IMG/VR virus record: IMGVR_UViG_3300042141_000028
Span: 1 to 38,280 of that record
Length of the DNA: 38,280 nucleotides
DNA from: a virus
Reading direction: 5' to 3' (one strand)
The position numbers and the translations under genes are program-made. Shown here piece after piece: positions 11,119-18,025 of the stretch (its first letter is position 1; every line of letters starts with the position of its first letter). The notes under the pieces are model-generated. The model was not told where the DNA came from. It searched no databases and saw only the letters and a list, made by a program, of their open reading frames with translations.

Positions 11119-11299
11119 TGGCTAGGTCCCATTCTTCTGTCGCTGCGTGAAATGCCCTGCCACCAGCAGACCAGATGCTAGGTTCCTCAGGCATCTGAAG
11201 TAATCGACCTAGGTAATACTGATAACCACAGGTCAGGTAGGTAGTAAAGGCTGAGTACGAAATGTGTGGGGGTAGTTGATACCCCTGAAGTTGAATCAT
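11111..11299 (-). CDS. RecB/Cas4-type exonuclease, N-terminal part
   Basis: 62 aa. HISYSAFTTYLTCGYQYYLGRLL (residues 13-35) and GGRAFHAATEEWD (46-58) are the usual N-terminal motifs of the RecB nuclease family (S.S....y..Cp..yyl and G...H...E). The chain stops right after, and the catalytic part follows in another frame with an 8-base overlap. Normal relatives are one chain. Either two coupled subunits, a programmed frameshift, or an indel explains this. GACAGGAG lies 6 bases before the ATG. It is the first gene of the leftward replication operon. Confidence 0.75.
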   Translation of the reverse strand: MIQLQGYQLPPHISYSAFTTYLTCGYQYYLGRLLQMPEEPSIWSAGGRAFHAATEEWDLAND

Positions 11300-11322
11300 T
11301 TTATCTCCTGTCGAAAAGGTAT

Positions 11323-11368
11323 CCTAGCCTAAGGGGAGGACAGGAGAGTACTCGACGCTCAGGCTAGG
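11323..11368. repeat. Inverted repeat in the leader of the replication operon
   Basis: CCTAGCCT (11323-11330) and AGGCTAGG (11361-11368) are perfect 8-base arms. The 30-base interval holds the palindrome GAGTACTC (11346-11353). On the minus strand this lies in the leader of the exonuclease gene, about 25 bases from its start, and could be an RNA hairpin or an operator. Confidence 0.45.
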
Positions 11369-11380
11369 AATATTAGGTTG

Positions 11381-11458
11381 TATATATTATATTATATATA
11401 TTATATAAGGGGCTTCGCCCCTATATATTATATATTATATTATATGATATATTATAGT
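11381..11458. repeat. AT-rich palindrome around a GC hairpin, second divergent region
   Basis: Nearly pure A/T runs on both sides of GGGGC-TTC-GCCCC (11409-11421). The arms pair imperfectly to give a long hairpin. Same design as 450-539. It separates the leftward replication operon from the rightward methyltransferase gene. Likely contains divergent promoters (several TATAAT/TATTAT-like words) and may be an origin or unwinding site. Confidence 0.55.
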
Positions 11459-11481
11459 CAAGTTTTTCTAAGGAGGTCAAA

Positions 11482-12075
11482 TTGACCGACAATGGGCGTG
11501 TCGAGAATTATCCCAACTGGTTTGCTGGAACTGAAGCACTAGATAACTTTGCTAAAAATCTAAACCATTTCAAGGGACAACCTAATCTGAACTTTCTGCA
11601 GTTAGGTGTATATACAGGTGATGCCACAGTATGGCTATTGGATAATATCCTTACTGACCCTTCATCGGTTCTGACTGATGTGGATACTTGGCGAGGTAGC
11701 GATGAGGCTGTTCATCACAGTATGAACTTTGCTGAAATCTTTGAGCATTACAAAGACAGAATTGCTAAGTACCCCAATGTTTACTTCCACAGAATTACTA
11801 CGTTTCAATACTTGAGATTTCATCCTGATGATTTTCTTTATGACTTCATCTACATTGATGCTGACCATACAGCAGCAGGTGTATTGCTGGATGCTGAACT
11901 GTCCTGGAATTTACTTAAGACAGGAGGACTTATGGCATTCGATGACTACGAATGGAGGTCTGGAAAAGATGCTAATTTTGACCCTAAATTAGGCATCAAC
12001 AATTTCTTAACCCGTCATCAAGGTGAGTTCAAGGTCATCCATAAGGGCTGGCAGGTCTGGATAATCAAGGGTTAG
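11482..12075 (+). CDS. Class I methyltransferase-like protein
   Basis: 197 aa. It starts at TTG 11482, chosen because AAGGAGG lies 5 bases upstream, the strongest ribosome site in the window. Residues 37-50 (LNFLQLGVYTGDAT) resemble the SAM-binding motif I (here LGVYTGD), with DVDTW near residue 67 as the strand 2 acidic site. YDFIYIDADHTAAGVLLDAELSWNLLKTGGLMAFDDY (114-150) matches the Methyltransf_24/cephalosporin-hydroxylase-like pattern. The target is unknown, possibly a sugar or nucleotide, given the phage glycosyltransferase. It is the only rightward gene between 6.1 and 38 kb, so it is separately controlled. Base use is more AT-rich than its neighbours, hinting at acquisition. CTTAAGACAGGAGG occurs inside it (11914). 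Confidence 0.8.
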   Translation: MTDNGRVENYPNWFAGTEALDNFAKNLNHFKGQPNLNFLQLGVYTGDATVWLLDNILTDPSSVLTDVDTWRGSDEAVHHSMNFAEIFEHYKDRIAKYPNVYFHRITTFQYLRFHPDDFLYDFIYIDADHTAAGVLLDAELSWNLLKTGGLMAFDDYEWRSGKDANFDPKLGINNFLTRHQGEFKVIHKGWQVWIIKG

Positions 12076-12083
12076 AAAAACAA

Positions 12084-12128
12084 AAAGAACCCCCTATCCC
12101 AAGGGATTACCTTAGGTAGGGGGTCTTT
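12084..12128. terminator. Bidirectional intrinsic terminator
   Basis: ACCCCCTA (12089-12096) pairs with TAGGGGGT (12117-12124), extended outwards by AAG/CTT with one bulge; the 20-base loop holds a small TCCC-AA-GGGA hairpin. Rightward it is followed by TCTTTGTGT; leftward by TTCTTTTTGTTTTTC, a strong U-tract. It would stop both the methyltransferase transcript and the long late transcript. Confidence 0.88.
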
Positions 12129-12163
12129 GTGTCTCTAAAGGGCGTTTATGCCCACTTACGGGG

Positions 12164-12349
12164 CTACTCTGCGCCTCTGCCGAACTCCTTTGCGGATGGG
12201 TCGAGCCACTTAAGTACTGGTCCGAGGAACCCTGCGAGGGCTGCCATTCCGAGAGTCTTAAGGTCGGTCTCGCCTGCGAGGTAGAGTGCTATGGCAGCGG
12301 AGGCTGCAGCACGGAACCAGGTCAGCGATACTTGCTTTAGTGCTTCCAT
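12164..12349 (-). CDS. Holin-like small membrane protein
   Basis: 61 aa. Residues 9-27 (LTWFRAAASAAIALYLAG) and 32-48 (LGMAALAGFLGPVLKWL) are two short hydrophobic stretches, then a charged tail DPSAKEFGRGAE. This form fits the small phage holin family seen in actinophages, in which the membrane segment lets endolysin reach the wall. It lies next to the endolysin (1 base apart) and is the last gene of the late operon. Confidence 0.72.
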   Translation of the reverse strand: MEALKQVSLTWFRAAASAAIALYLAGETDLKTLGMAALAGFLGPVLKWLDPSAKEFGRGAE

Positions 12350-12874
12350 TTATTTTGCCTTTCGTTTAGGATTGTGAACTTTGCAGCAGGTGCAGACAGG
12401 TGCCAAATTGTCACCTTTTGCTACCTTCTTCTTAGGCTTAGGCTGCAGTTTAGCCCTTACCTGATTCACAATCTTAGGTTGATTCATCCACCAAAACCAA
12501 GGACTAGTATCACTAGCGGTATCAGGATTGATAGAAATATGAAGATGCTTAACGTGAGGGTTAAGACCAGCGTAAGGACGATTGCCAGACTTAACCAACT
12601 TGCGTGACCAAATTTTCTTATTGAAGATAAGGTAAGCAACCCTTTCATCCTCTTTAAGTTTTTCAAATATGACAGCACAATCAACCCCGTTCTCTGGGTC
12701 GTGGGTTAAATCAACAGCAAGACCCGTGTTGTGGTCGCTGTTTGGACTCGCCTTCAGATGTGCTGCTGAGGGCAATAATCCGTCTGACAGTTTCTTGCGC
12801 CTCGGAAACAACGCTGTCGCCTGGCGTAGCACAGCAATAGCAGCAGGACTCGCGACCTTCACTACAGGTTTCAT
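12350..12874 (-). CDS. Endolysin, M15-type peptidase
   Basis: 174 aa. SDHNTGLAVDLTHD (His48, Asp55) and HVKHLHIS (His110, His112) are the zinc ligands of the M15 D-Ala-D-Ala carboxypeptidase/endopeptidase fold (VanY, phage L-Ala-D-Glu peptidases). KSGNRPYAGLNPH is the substrate loop before them. A basic tail with three Cys (CTCCKVH) after residue 145 may help in wall binding. It cuts peptidoglycan cross-links at lysis. There is no signal peptide, so export would depend on the holin-like neighbours on both sides. Confidence 0.9.
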   Translation of the reverse strand: MKPVVKVASPAAIAVLRQATALFPRRKKLSDGLLPSAAHLKASPNSDHNTGLAVDLTHDPENGVDCAVIFEKLKEDERVAYLIFNKKIWSRKLVKSGNRPYAGLNPHVKHLHISINPDTASDTSPWFWWMNQPKIVNQVRAKLQPKPKKKVAKGDNLAPVCTCCKVHNPKRKAK

Positions 12875-13078
12875 TCATTTCCTCAATGCTTCCTTGACTA
12901 AGTCGGTTAGTAAATCTACTTTGTCTTCCAAGGCATTAACCTTGTCTTTAATGCTTGACCCACCGTTGGGCTTTAGTTCTGACAGATAATGTTTAGTTAA
13001 ATGTTTAACTCCCATAGCCAATACTCCAGCAAGGGTAGTTACAGATACGGCTAGTGCAGCCCAATCAGCAGGTGACAT
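12875..13078 (-). CDS. Single-span membrane protein, holin or lysis accessory
   Basis: 67 aa. Hydrophobic segment at residues 5-24 (DWAALAVSVTTLAGVLAMGV), then a basic patch (KHLTKHY) and a coiled-coil tail (IKDKVNALEDKVDLLTDLVKEALRK). This one-span plus coiled-coil design is common for a second holin-like protein or a phage membrane protein next to endolysins. Together with the 61-aa protein it brackets the endolysin. Confidence 0.72.
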   Translation of the reverse strand: MSPADWAALAVSVTTLAGVLAMGVKHLTKHYLSELKPNGGSSIKDKVNALEDKVDLLTDLVKEALRK

Positions 13079-13080
13079 AA

Positions 13081-15069
13081 TTATACGGTCCTTATTGTTA
13101 TATCAATGACACCACCGTAGCCAGAGAATCCTCTGTCAGGTGGTGTTAGTCGGGTGAATGAGATTTGTTCAATGACGCACTGACGAGACTCACTTGTGGT
13201 TAAGTCTTGCCAAGTTACTACGTCACCATTTTCTTCGATTGTCTCTAGTGTTGACAATCTATCGAAAGCCCTGCCTTCATACCCAACGAGGACGTTGTAT
13301 CTGTCAGTCTCTACGTCGAAGCAGTAGACAGGAAACCTGATTACTCTCTGGCGAGGAGTAGCGATAGTCGCTTTAATTTGATAGCCCTTAAATGTAGGAC
13401 CTTTAGTATTATCGGTTGCATCTCTGTACATAATAAACTTGTATGCAAGATACTCTTGAGCATCAAAGGGCTGAGTAGTTGTTACCTCAACAGGAGGAAC
13501 AGTTGCGTCGTAAGAAATAATATCGTACTCAGTACCGTCAGCATCAACAGTTTCAAGAGTCATAGAGCCATAGGTAAAATCACCGCGCCCTATCAGGCGC
13601 TTAAAGTTTTTAGGTTCTAGTGTGTTGTATCGGATATAGCCTGTGGTCAGATAACCACTGGCTGCCTTTTCAGTAAGGCTTTCAATATAGGTAGCACCAT
13701 AATCGGCAGAGGTTGCGCCTGTTGCTTCGCTACAAAATATTAATTGGTCTGTTCCGTTAGCAAAGGCTACTGCTGTGGTTTCGTGTCCAGTACTAGAGCC
13801 ATAGTAAATATCATTTGCATAAGCAAAAACCAGTGGCTCTAATTGCTGACTTAAGTCTAAACGAATTAGACCAGGGTAGCCACCAACTCCAGTGGTTGCC
13901 CATACATAATGGTCGCGTGAACAGAAGTCATAGACGGGCTGGCTCGTTTCTACAATCAGTGGACCATAGTTAATTGAACCGTCTACATCTGATACTGTGG
14001 CTACACGGATACCTTTATCGGTTCCAATAACCATATAACCAAGGTAATAGTGAATCTTATGAATCACTTCACCTGTTGGCATTTCTGCTGCAACTACGCC
14101 TTGCGTTAAGGTAGGCATTAAACCCGCCGAAGAAAGAGTAAACTTTAGAATCGTAGACTGAATACCGTTATAGCCAGACACATAAATAGCAGCACCCGAG
14201 GCTGCAATACTGGTATAAACGTGAGTAGAAGACGGATGCGTATAAACAGCGGTAGGCAACGCAGCGGCACTGGTTGCAAACTCATAAATCTTGTTATCGG
14301 CTGCAAGCACAATGCGCTCTTTAACGTATTCCATAACCCCAGTTGTAACTTCAAAGTTAGAATCAAATAGTTTTGTTGCAGAGGTAGATGAGTTACCTGT
14401 CAATGGTTTGCTATAAACTGTAATCTTAAATGAACCACCAGAGTTTACGTTAGTCATCCAGTATGCGGTAGTTCCATCATCACATATTGCAAGTACTGGT
14501 CTATCTGTACCTGAATTGTAATCAACAAAGTGAGTAACCGTTCCAGCAGAATCAATTTTATCTACATCATAATCATCACGTAGCAATACTCCACTTGTAG
14601 TATTCCATTTAATAGAACGCAGATTCTGATTAGCCTTACCATTGCTTTGAGTTTGACCAGTAATCTCGTGACCTGAACTTACGGAATTGAGCAGAGTCAC
14701 CTGTCCTTGAGTCCAAACATCTACGTTACGGCTATCGGCAAAGCGATATGCGCCTTCATTAGATACTAAAGCAGGGTCAAAAAAAGTAATCCCCGCTCCG
14801 TTATGGAACGAGGACTGGCTTCTAATCCACCAACCTGTGAGGCTTTGCTCCCCAGGTTCGGTCTGATTATCAAATTGTTCTTTACGGAATGGAGCAGTCT
14901 GCCTGATATAAGGACGCCCATCGGTTATGGCATAAATGAATGGCTGTCCACCAAGTGCTATATCATAAGCGATATCAGTATTAACCCAGACAGAAGTGTC
15001 AGTTAATACACCAACATCTACCGCTACGGCACGAGAGGCTCTACCTTCGGTAATATCACGACCAGCCAC
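13081..15069 (-). CDS. Tail protein, large beta-rich (nozzle or minor tail protein candidate)
   Basis: 662 aa, mostly short beta strands with Gly/Asp turns, and repeated blocks such as TTAYWMTNVNSGGSFKITVY, ATSAAALPTAVYTHPSSTHVY and IYVSGYNGIQSTILKFTLS, spaced like blades of a propeller. The N-terminus (DVGVLTDTSVWVNTDIAYDI) is a capping domain, and the C-terminus (PRQRVIRFPVYCFDVETDRY and later) a different beta domain, as in phage adapter-type tail proteins. In podoviruses the nozzle is a beta-propeller of this length. No name can be given by motif alone. It lies between the lysis genes and the glycosyltransferase. Confidence 0.65.
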   Translation of the reverse strand: MAGRDITEGRASRAVAVDVGVLTDTSVWVNTDIAYDIALGGQPFIYAITDGRPYIRQTAPFRKEQFDNQTEPGEQSLTGWWIRSQSSFHNGAGITFFDPALVSNEGAYRFADSRNVDVWTQGQVTLLNSVSSGHEITGQTQSNGKANQNLRSIKWNTTSGVLLRDDYDVDKIDSAGTVTHFVDYNSGTDRPVLAICDDGTTAYWMTNVNSGGSFKITVYSKPLTGNSSTSATKLFDSNFEVTTGVMEYVKERIVLAADNKIYEFATSAAALPTAVYTHPSSTHVYTSIAASGAAIYVSGYNGIQSTILKFTLSSAGLMPTLTQGVVAAEMPTGEVIHKIHYYLGYMVIGTDKGIRVATVSDVDGSINYGPLIVETSQPVYDFCSRDHYVWATTGVGGYPGLIRLDLSQQLEPLVFAYANDIYYGSSTGHETTAVAFANGTDQLIFCSEATGATSADYGATYIESLTEKAASGYLTTGYIRYNTLEPKNFKRLIGRGDFTYGSMTLETVDADGTEYDIISYDATVPPVEVTTTQPFDAQEYLAYKFIMYRDATDNTKGPTFKGYQIKATIATPRQRVIRFPVYCFDVETDRYNVLVGYEGRAFDRLSTLETIEENGDVVTWQDLTTSESRQCVIEQISFTRLTPPDRGFSGYGGVIDITIRTV

Positions 15070-15077
15070 TTACTCTC

Positions 15078-15800
15078 CTAGCCTTGTTGTTCTCTTAACT
15101 TTTCTTTTAATTGTTCGTTAGTCCAGTACAATGCATAGTAATCAAAGTCAACGCTAAAGCGTTTCATATGTTTGACTAGCGCCCCAGTGTGGGCGTGTAG
15201 TGGTATGCCTGCCTTCTTCATTCGGCGGAAGAAGATAATATCTTCACCGATGAAATGGTCATCTACACCGTCACCAGTCTCCATAAACATACCCTTGCCA
15301 GGGTTAGCCTCACGCATCTTAGGCACAATAGACTTGTGCATTAAGACAAAACCAAAGCCTGCATTGTCTACCTGTACTACTTGATTGTCAGGTAGCGGGT
15401 GTAGGTATTGAATCTGATACTCAGATATGTCATTAAACAGACAAGGGAATGGACGCATCAGCGTGCCCTCATTCTCTTTAGAGATGAAATAGACACCGCT
15501 TACTACTGGCTTGTTAATCTTATCTGCCGTCTGCCAGAGTTTCTTCATAGCCTCAAGGTTAAGTACTATGTCTGAGTCAACCCAGAGTAGCCAATCTGTC
15601 TTAAGTTTATCTGCCCAATAGTCAAATAGATTTTGGCGTTGTCTGCCAATCTGATTGCCTTGAACCCTAATGCTGGTATTGATGAACATATCATTGGATG
15701 CACCAGCGATAAATGCTGTCATCAATCCTTCAGTAAACTTGCCATCGGTGGTGCCATTGTCGCACCAACCGATAGCGACTGTATCATTCTTGCCTATCAT
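15078..15800 (-). CDS. GT-A type glycosyltransferase
   Basis: 240 aa. LLWVDSDIVL (residues 71-80, DxD at 75-77) is the metal/nucleotide-sugar motif of GT-A enzymes. RVQGNQIGRQRQNL (45-58) and SGVYFISKENEGT follow the usual pattern. A C-terminal LHAHTGALVKHMKRF may complete the acceptor site with conserved His. It lies amid tail genes, so it may decorate virion proteins or the host envelope; the acceptor is unknown. Possibly linked to the methyltransferase at 11.5 kb. Confidence 0.82.
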   Translation of the reverse strand: MIGKNDTVAIGWCDNGTTDGKFTEGLMTAFIAGASNDMFINTSIRVQGNQIGRQRQNLFDYWADKLKTDWLLWVDSDIVLNLEAMKKLWQTADKINKPVVSGVYFISKENEGTLMRPFPCLFNDISEYQIQYLHPLPDNQVVQVDNAGFGFVLMHKSIVPKMREANPGKGMFMETGDGVDDHFIGEDIIFFRRMKKAGIPLHAHTGALVKHMKRFSVDFDYYALYWTNEQLKEKLREQQG

Positions 15801-15816
15801 ATTGTCCCCTTCTTTC

Positions 15817-16209
15817 TTATAGTGCTACTTGAATCCATTCTTGATTAGGTTCAGACCATTTCCAAACATAACCTTCTACATTTGCAGGCATAGGAATAGG
15901 TGCTTCCCATTGGAAAGTAGTATAGTTTAACTTCCAAGATAGGAAAGGTTGAGGTGCTATAAACACATCAAAAATAGGGTCATATTTATACCCAATACCA
16001 GCAAAATTTGCACGGATATTTTTGTTGTAAGAAGTACGCTTGCAAGTTAAACCCTCAAACCAAGGGCGAGAAGCATAAAATTTTTCCCAAGCCTCAGTAG
16101 AGCCACCAACTTGTGTGCCATCTAAATCGGTTTGAATTACATTTTCGTCAACACCAGTAATTACTTGAACTACTATATTGTCTGAATTAATAAGTGCATA
16201 GTGTGCCAT
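15817..16209 (-). CDS. Putative tail-associated protein, 130 aa
   Basis: Starts MAHYALINSDNIVVQVITGVDE. It ends in a Trp/Pro repeat (FLSWKLNYTTFQWEAPIPMP, then YVWKWSEPNQEWIQV). This form is widespread in marine and freshwater phages next to fibre genes and probably is a virion or fibre-associated protein; the role is not proven. It overlaps the fibre gene by 1 base and precedes the glycosyltransferase. Confidence 0.65.
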   Translation of the reverse strand: MAHYALINSDNIVVQVITGVDENVIQTDLDGTQVGGSTEAWEKFYASRPWFEGLTCKRTSYNKNIRANFAGIGYKYDPIFDVFIAPQPFLSWKLNYTTFQWEAPIPMPANVEGYVWKWSEPNQEWIQVAL

Positions 16210-17705
16210 TATGAGAAACTCACATTCCCACTGCCAGCAGTGAATTTTTTATATGAATAAGAACCATCTGTTCCAGTTGCATCGGCAGTTAAGCCTGCGC
16301 CAACTGTAATAGTGTTACCTGAAGTAAGCCAGCGTAAAATTACAACACCACTTCCACCTGCGCTGCCAGAACCACCGCCACCACCACTATTTGTTGTTCC
16401 TGCTGTGTTGTCACCGCCACCGCCACCTGCGCCACCATTGCCACCTTTTGCTGCTCCACCTCCTGCATAAGTTACAGATGAACCTGTAATAGATACAGCA
16501 ACGCCATCACCGCCATCAAAATCAGCATCAGTATCTCCTGCTTCACCTGCACCTCCACCGCCACCTGGACCTTGCCCGCCAGCATAGCCTTGATTTGCAG
16601 TTCCTGCGCCACCATTGGCTCCATTACCTCCACCGCCACCACCAGAACCTCCGCTACCTGGATTGTCCCAAGCAGGACCAGGGACAACGCTACCTCCGTG
16701 ACCGCCGCCAATTGAAGTAATGCTACCAAATACGGAATCAGTGCCATTTACAGCATCGGTAGAGTTGTAAACACCTCCAGCACCTCCGCCACCAACTGTT
16801 ACTGTGTAATTAGTTCCTTTTGCTAATGTTAAAGCGCTTTCAAGTGAACCGCCACCACCAGTAGCAGTTACAGTGCTTCTAAGACCTCCAGCACCTCCGC
16901 CACCAACGCTGGCATTACCACTTGTATTTCCACCACCACCGCCTCCACCTGCGACAACAAGATAATCAACAGTTATATATCCTGGGACAGTTATTGAATT
17001 TGTAGCACTTGATTCATTGGAAATTCCATTAGCATTAGTTGTTTTTACTTTGAAAGTATAACTAGAGCCTTGAGTTAAACCAGTTATTGTTGCTGATGTA
17101 GCAGTAGTTGTTGCTGCTGTTGTAGCAGTCTGAGCAGTTGTGCCATTTAAGTATGGAGTAATGGTAATTGCTGTAAGATTTTTACCACCATTATTACCAA
17201 GTGTCCAAGTAACTGTTACATCTGATGTTACACCAGATGTAGTAGCAGTACCAATAGTCGGAGCCTGTGGAACTGTTGTAAGGGTTGCAGAAGTAGATGG
17301 TCCAGCAACGCTTGTTCCAAAATTATTTATGCCCTGTCCGCTAAAAGTCCAACTACCATTATTGCCAACAGTAATAGTAACAGTTGTTCCAGTAGTTGTA
17401 GCGGTATATCCACCAGTGCTTGCCGAAATTAAAAACGAATCAGCAGGTCCTCCACTAGTACCATCAGTGATAGTTACAAGACCCTGAGCGCTTCCATATG
17501 CAACACTAGTACCAACATCTGAAACAGAAATTGTAGGCGTTGCAGCAGGAGCAGAGCAAGGAACCCAAGCAGTGCCATCATAAATTTCAAGAATGGCTAA
17601 AGTGCCATTGTAAAATACATCACCAATAGAAGGGCTGGCTGGTCTATCTGCAGTTGCTCCAGTTGGGATACCGCCAGCAGGTGCTGGATATTGCTGAATT
17701 GTCAT
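16209..17705 (-). CDS. Tail fibre with fibronectin-III repeats and Gly-rich domain
   Basis: 498 aa. Residues 50-240 are Thr/Ser-rich beta modules (PQAPTIGTATTSGVTSDVTV; GSSYTFKVKTTNANGISNES) of fibronectin type III type. Residues 250-440 are extraordinarily Gly-rich (repeats such as GGGGGGGNTSGNASVGGGGA, SGGSGGGGGGNGANGGAGTA), a polyglycine-helix sandwich of the kind found at the tip of phage receptor-binding adhesins. The C-terminus (FTAGSGNVSFS) closes the module. Likely contacts the host surface. It could be swapped easily, as such adhesins evolve quickly. Confidence 0.8.
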   Translation of the reverse strand: MTIQQYPAPAGGIPTGATADRPASPSIGDVFYNGTLAILEIYDGTAWVPCSAPAATPTISVSDVGTSVAYGSAQGLVTITDGTSGGPADSFLISASTGGYTATTTGTTVTITVGNNGSWTFSGQGINNFGTSVAGPSTSATLTTVPQAPTIGTATTSGVTSDVTVTWTLGNNGGKNLTAITITPYLNGTTAQTATTAATTTATSATITGLTQGSSYTFKVKTTNANGISNESSATNSITVPGYITVDYLVVAGGGGGGGNTSGNASVGGGGAGGLRSTVTATGGGGSLESALTLAKGTNYTVTVGGGGAGGVYNSTDAVNGTDSVFGSITSIGGGHGGSVVPGPAWDNPGSGGSGGGGGGNGANGGAGTANQGYAGGQGPGGGGGAGEAGDTDADFDGGDGVAVSITGSSVTYAGGGAAKGGNGGAGGGGGDNTAGTTNSGGGGGSGSAGGSGVVILRWLTSGNTITVGAGLTADATGTDGSYSYKKFTAGSGNVSFS

Positions 17706-18007
17706 TAGGCTATCTCCACTCCGCTAATATGGAAATTGACAGCAGTTGTAGAGGCTGAACCCTTAATAGTGTCAGAGGCATCTACCACCTGCTTCAAGTC
17801 AATAAAGATAGAAGTCTTGGCATCAACCGATACGCTAGATAGCAAAGCAACATCATCAAGCAAAATGCTTGCTGTTACTGCTGAGGTAGTCGTATTAGTT
17901 ACGCCAATGTTGGTTACTACCGCTACTGCTGTAGCAGGAGTTGTGTATAGCGTTGTGCTTGTTGTTGCTGCTGCCCCTCTAAAGAGGACTTTGGATGTTA
18001 CAGCCAT
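17705..18007 (-). CDS. Putative virion protein, 100 aa
   Basis: Ala/Thr/Val-rich beta protein (LFRGAAATTSTTLYTTPATA; VSVDAKTSIFIDLKQVVDAS). Compact small beta domains like this occur in phage tail regions, for example as fibre connectors. It lies between two fibre genes with one-base junctions. No certain family. Confidence 0.62.
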   Translation of the reverse strand: MAVTSKVLFRGAAATTSTTLYTTPATAVAVVTNIGVTNTTTSAVTASILLDDVALLSSVSVDAKTSIFIDLKQVVDASDTIKGSASTTAVNFHISGVEIA

Positions 18008-18025
18008 TAGTTACTGTATCCTTTC

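Noticed and set aside
11820-11835. CTGATGA-like word inside the methyltransferase gene, a possible third hammerhead core
   Set aside because: No GAAA core or pairing stems in the right places; ordinary coding sequence.
16340-16960. Dense CCACC/GCCACC stretches as possible regulatory repeats
   Set aside because: They are codons for the polyglycine region of the fibre gene on the minus strand.
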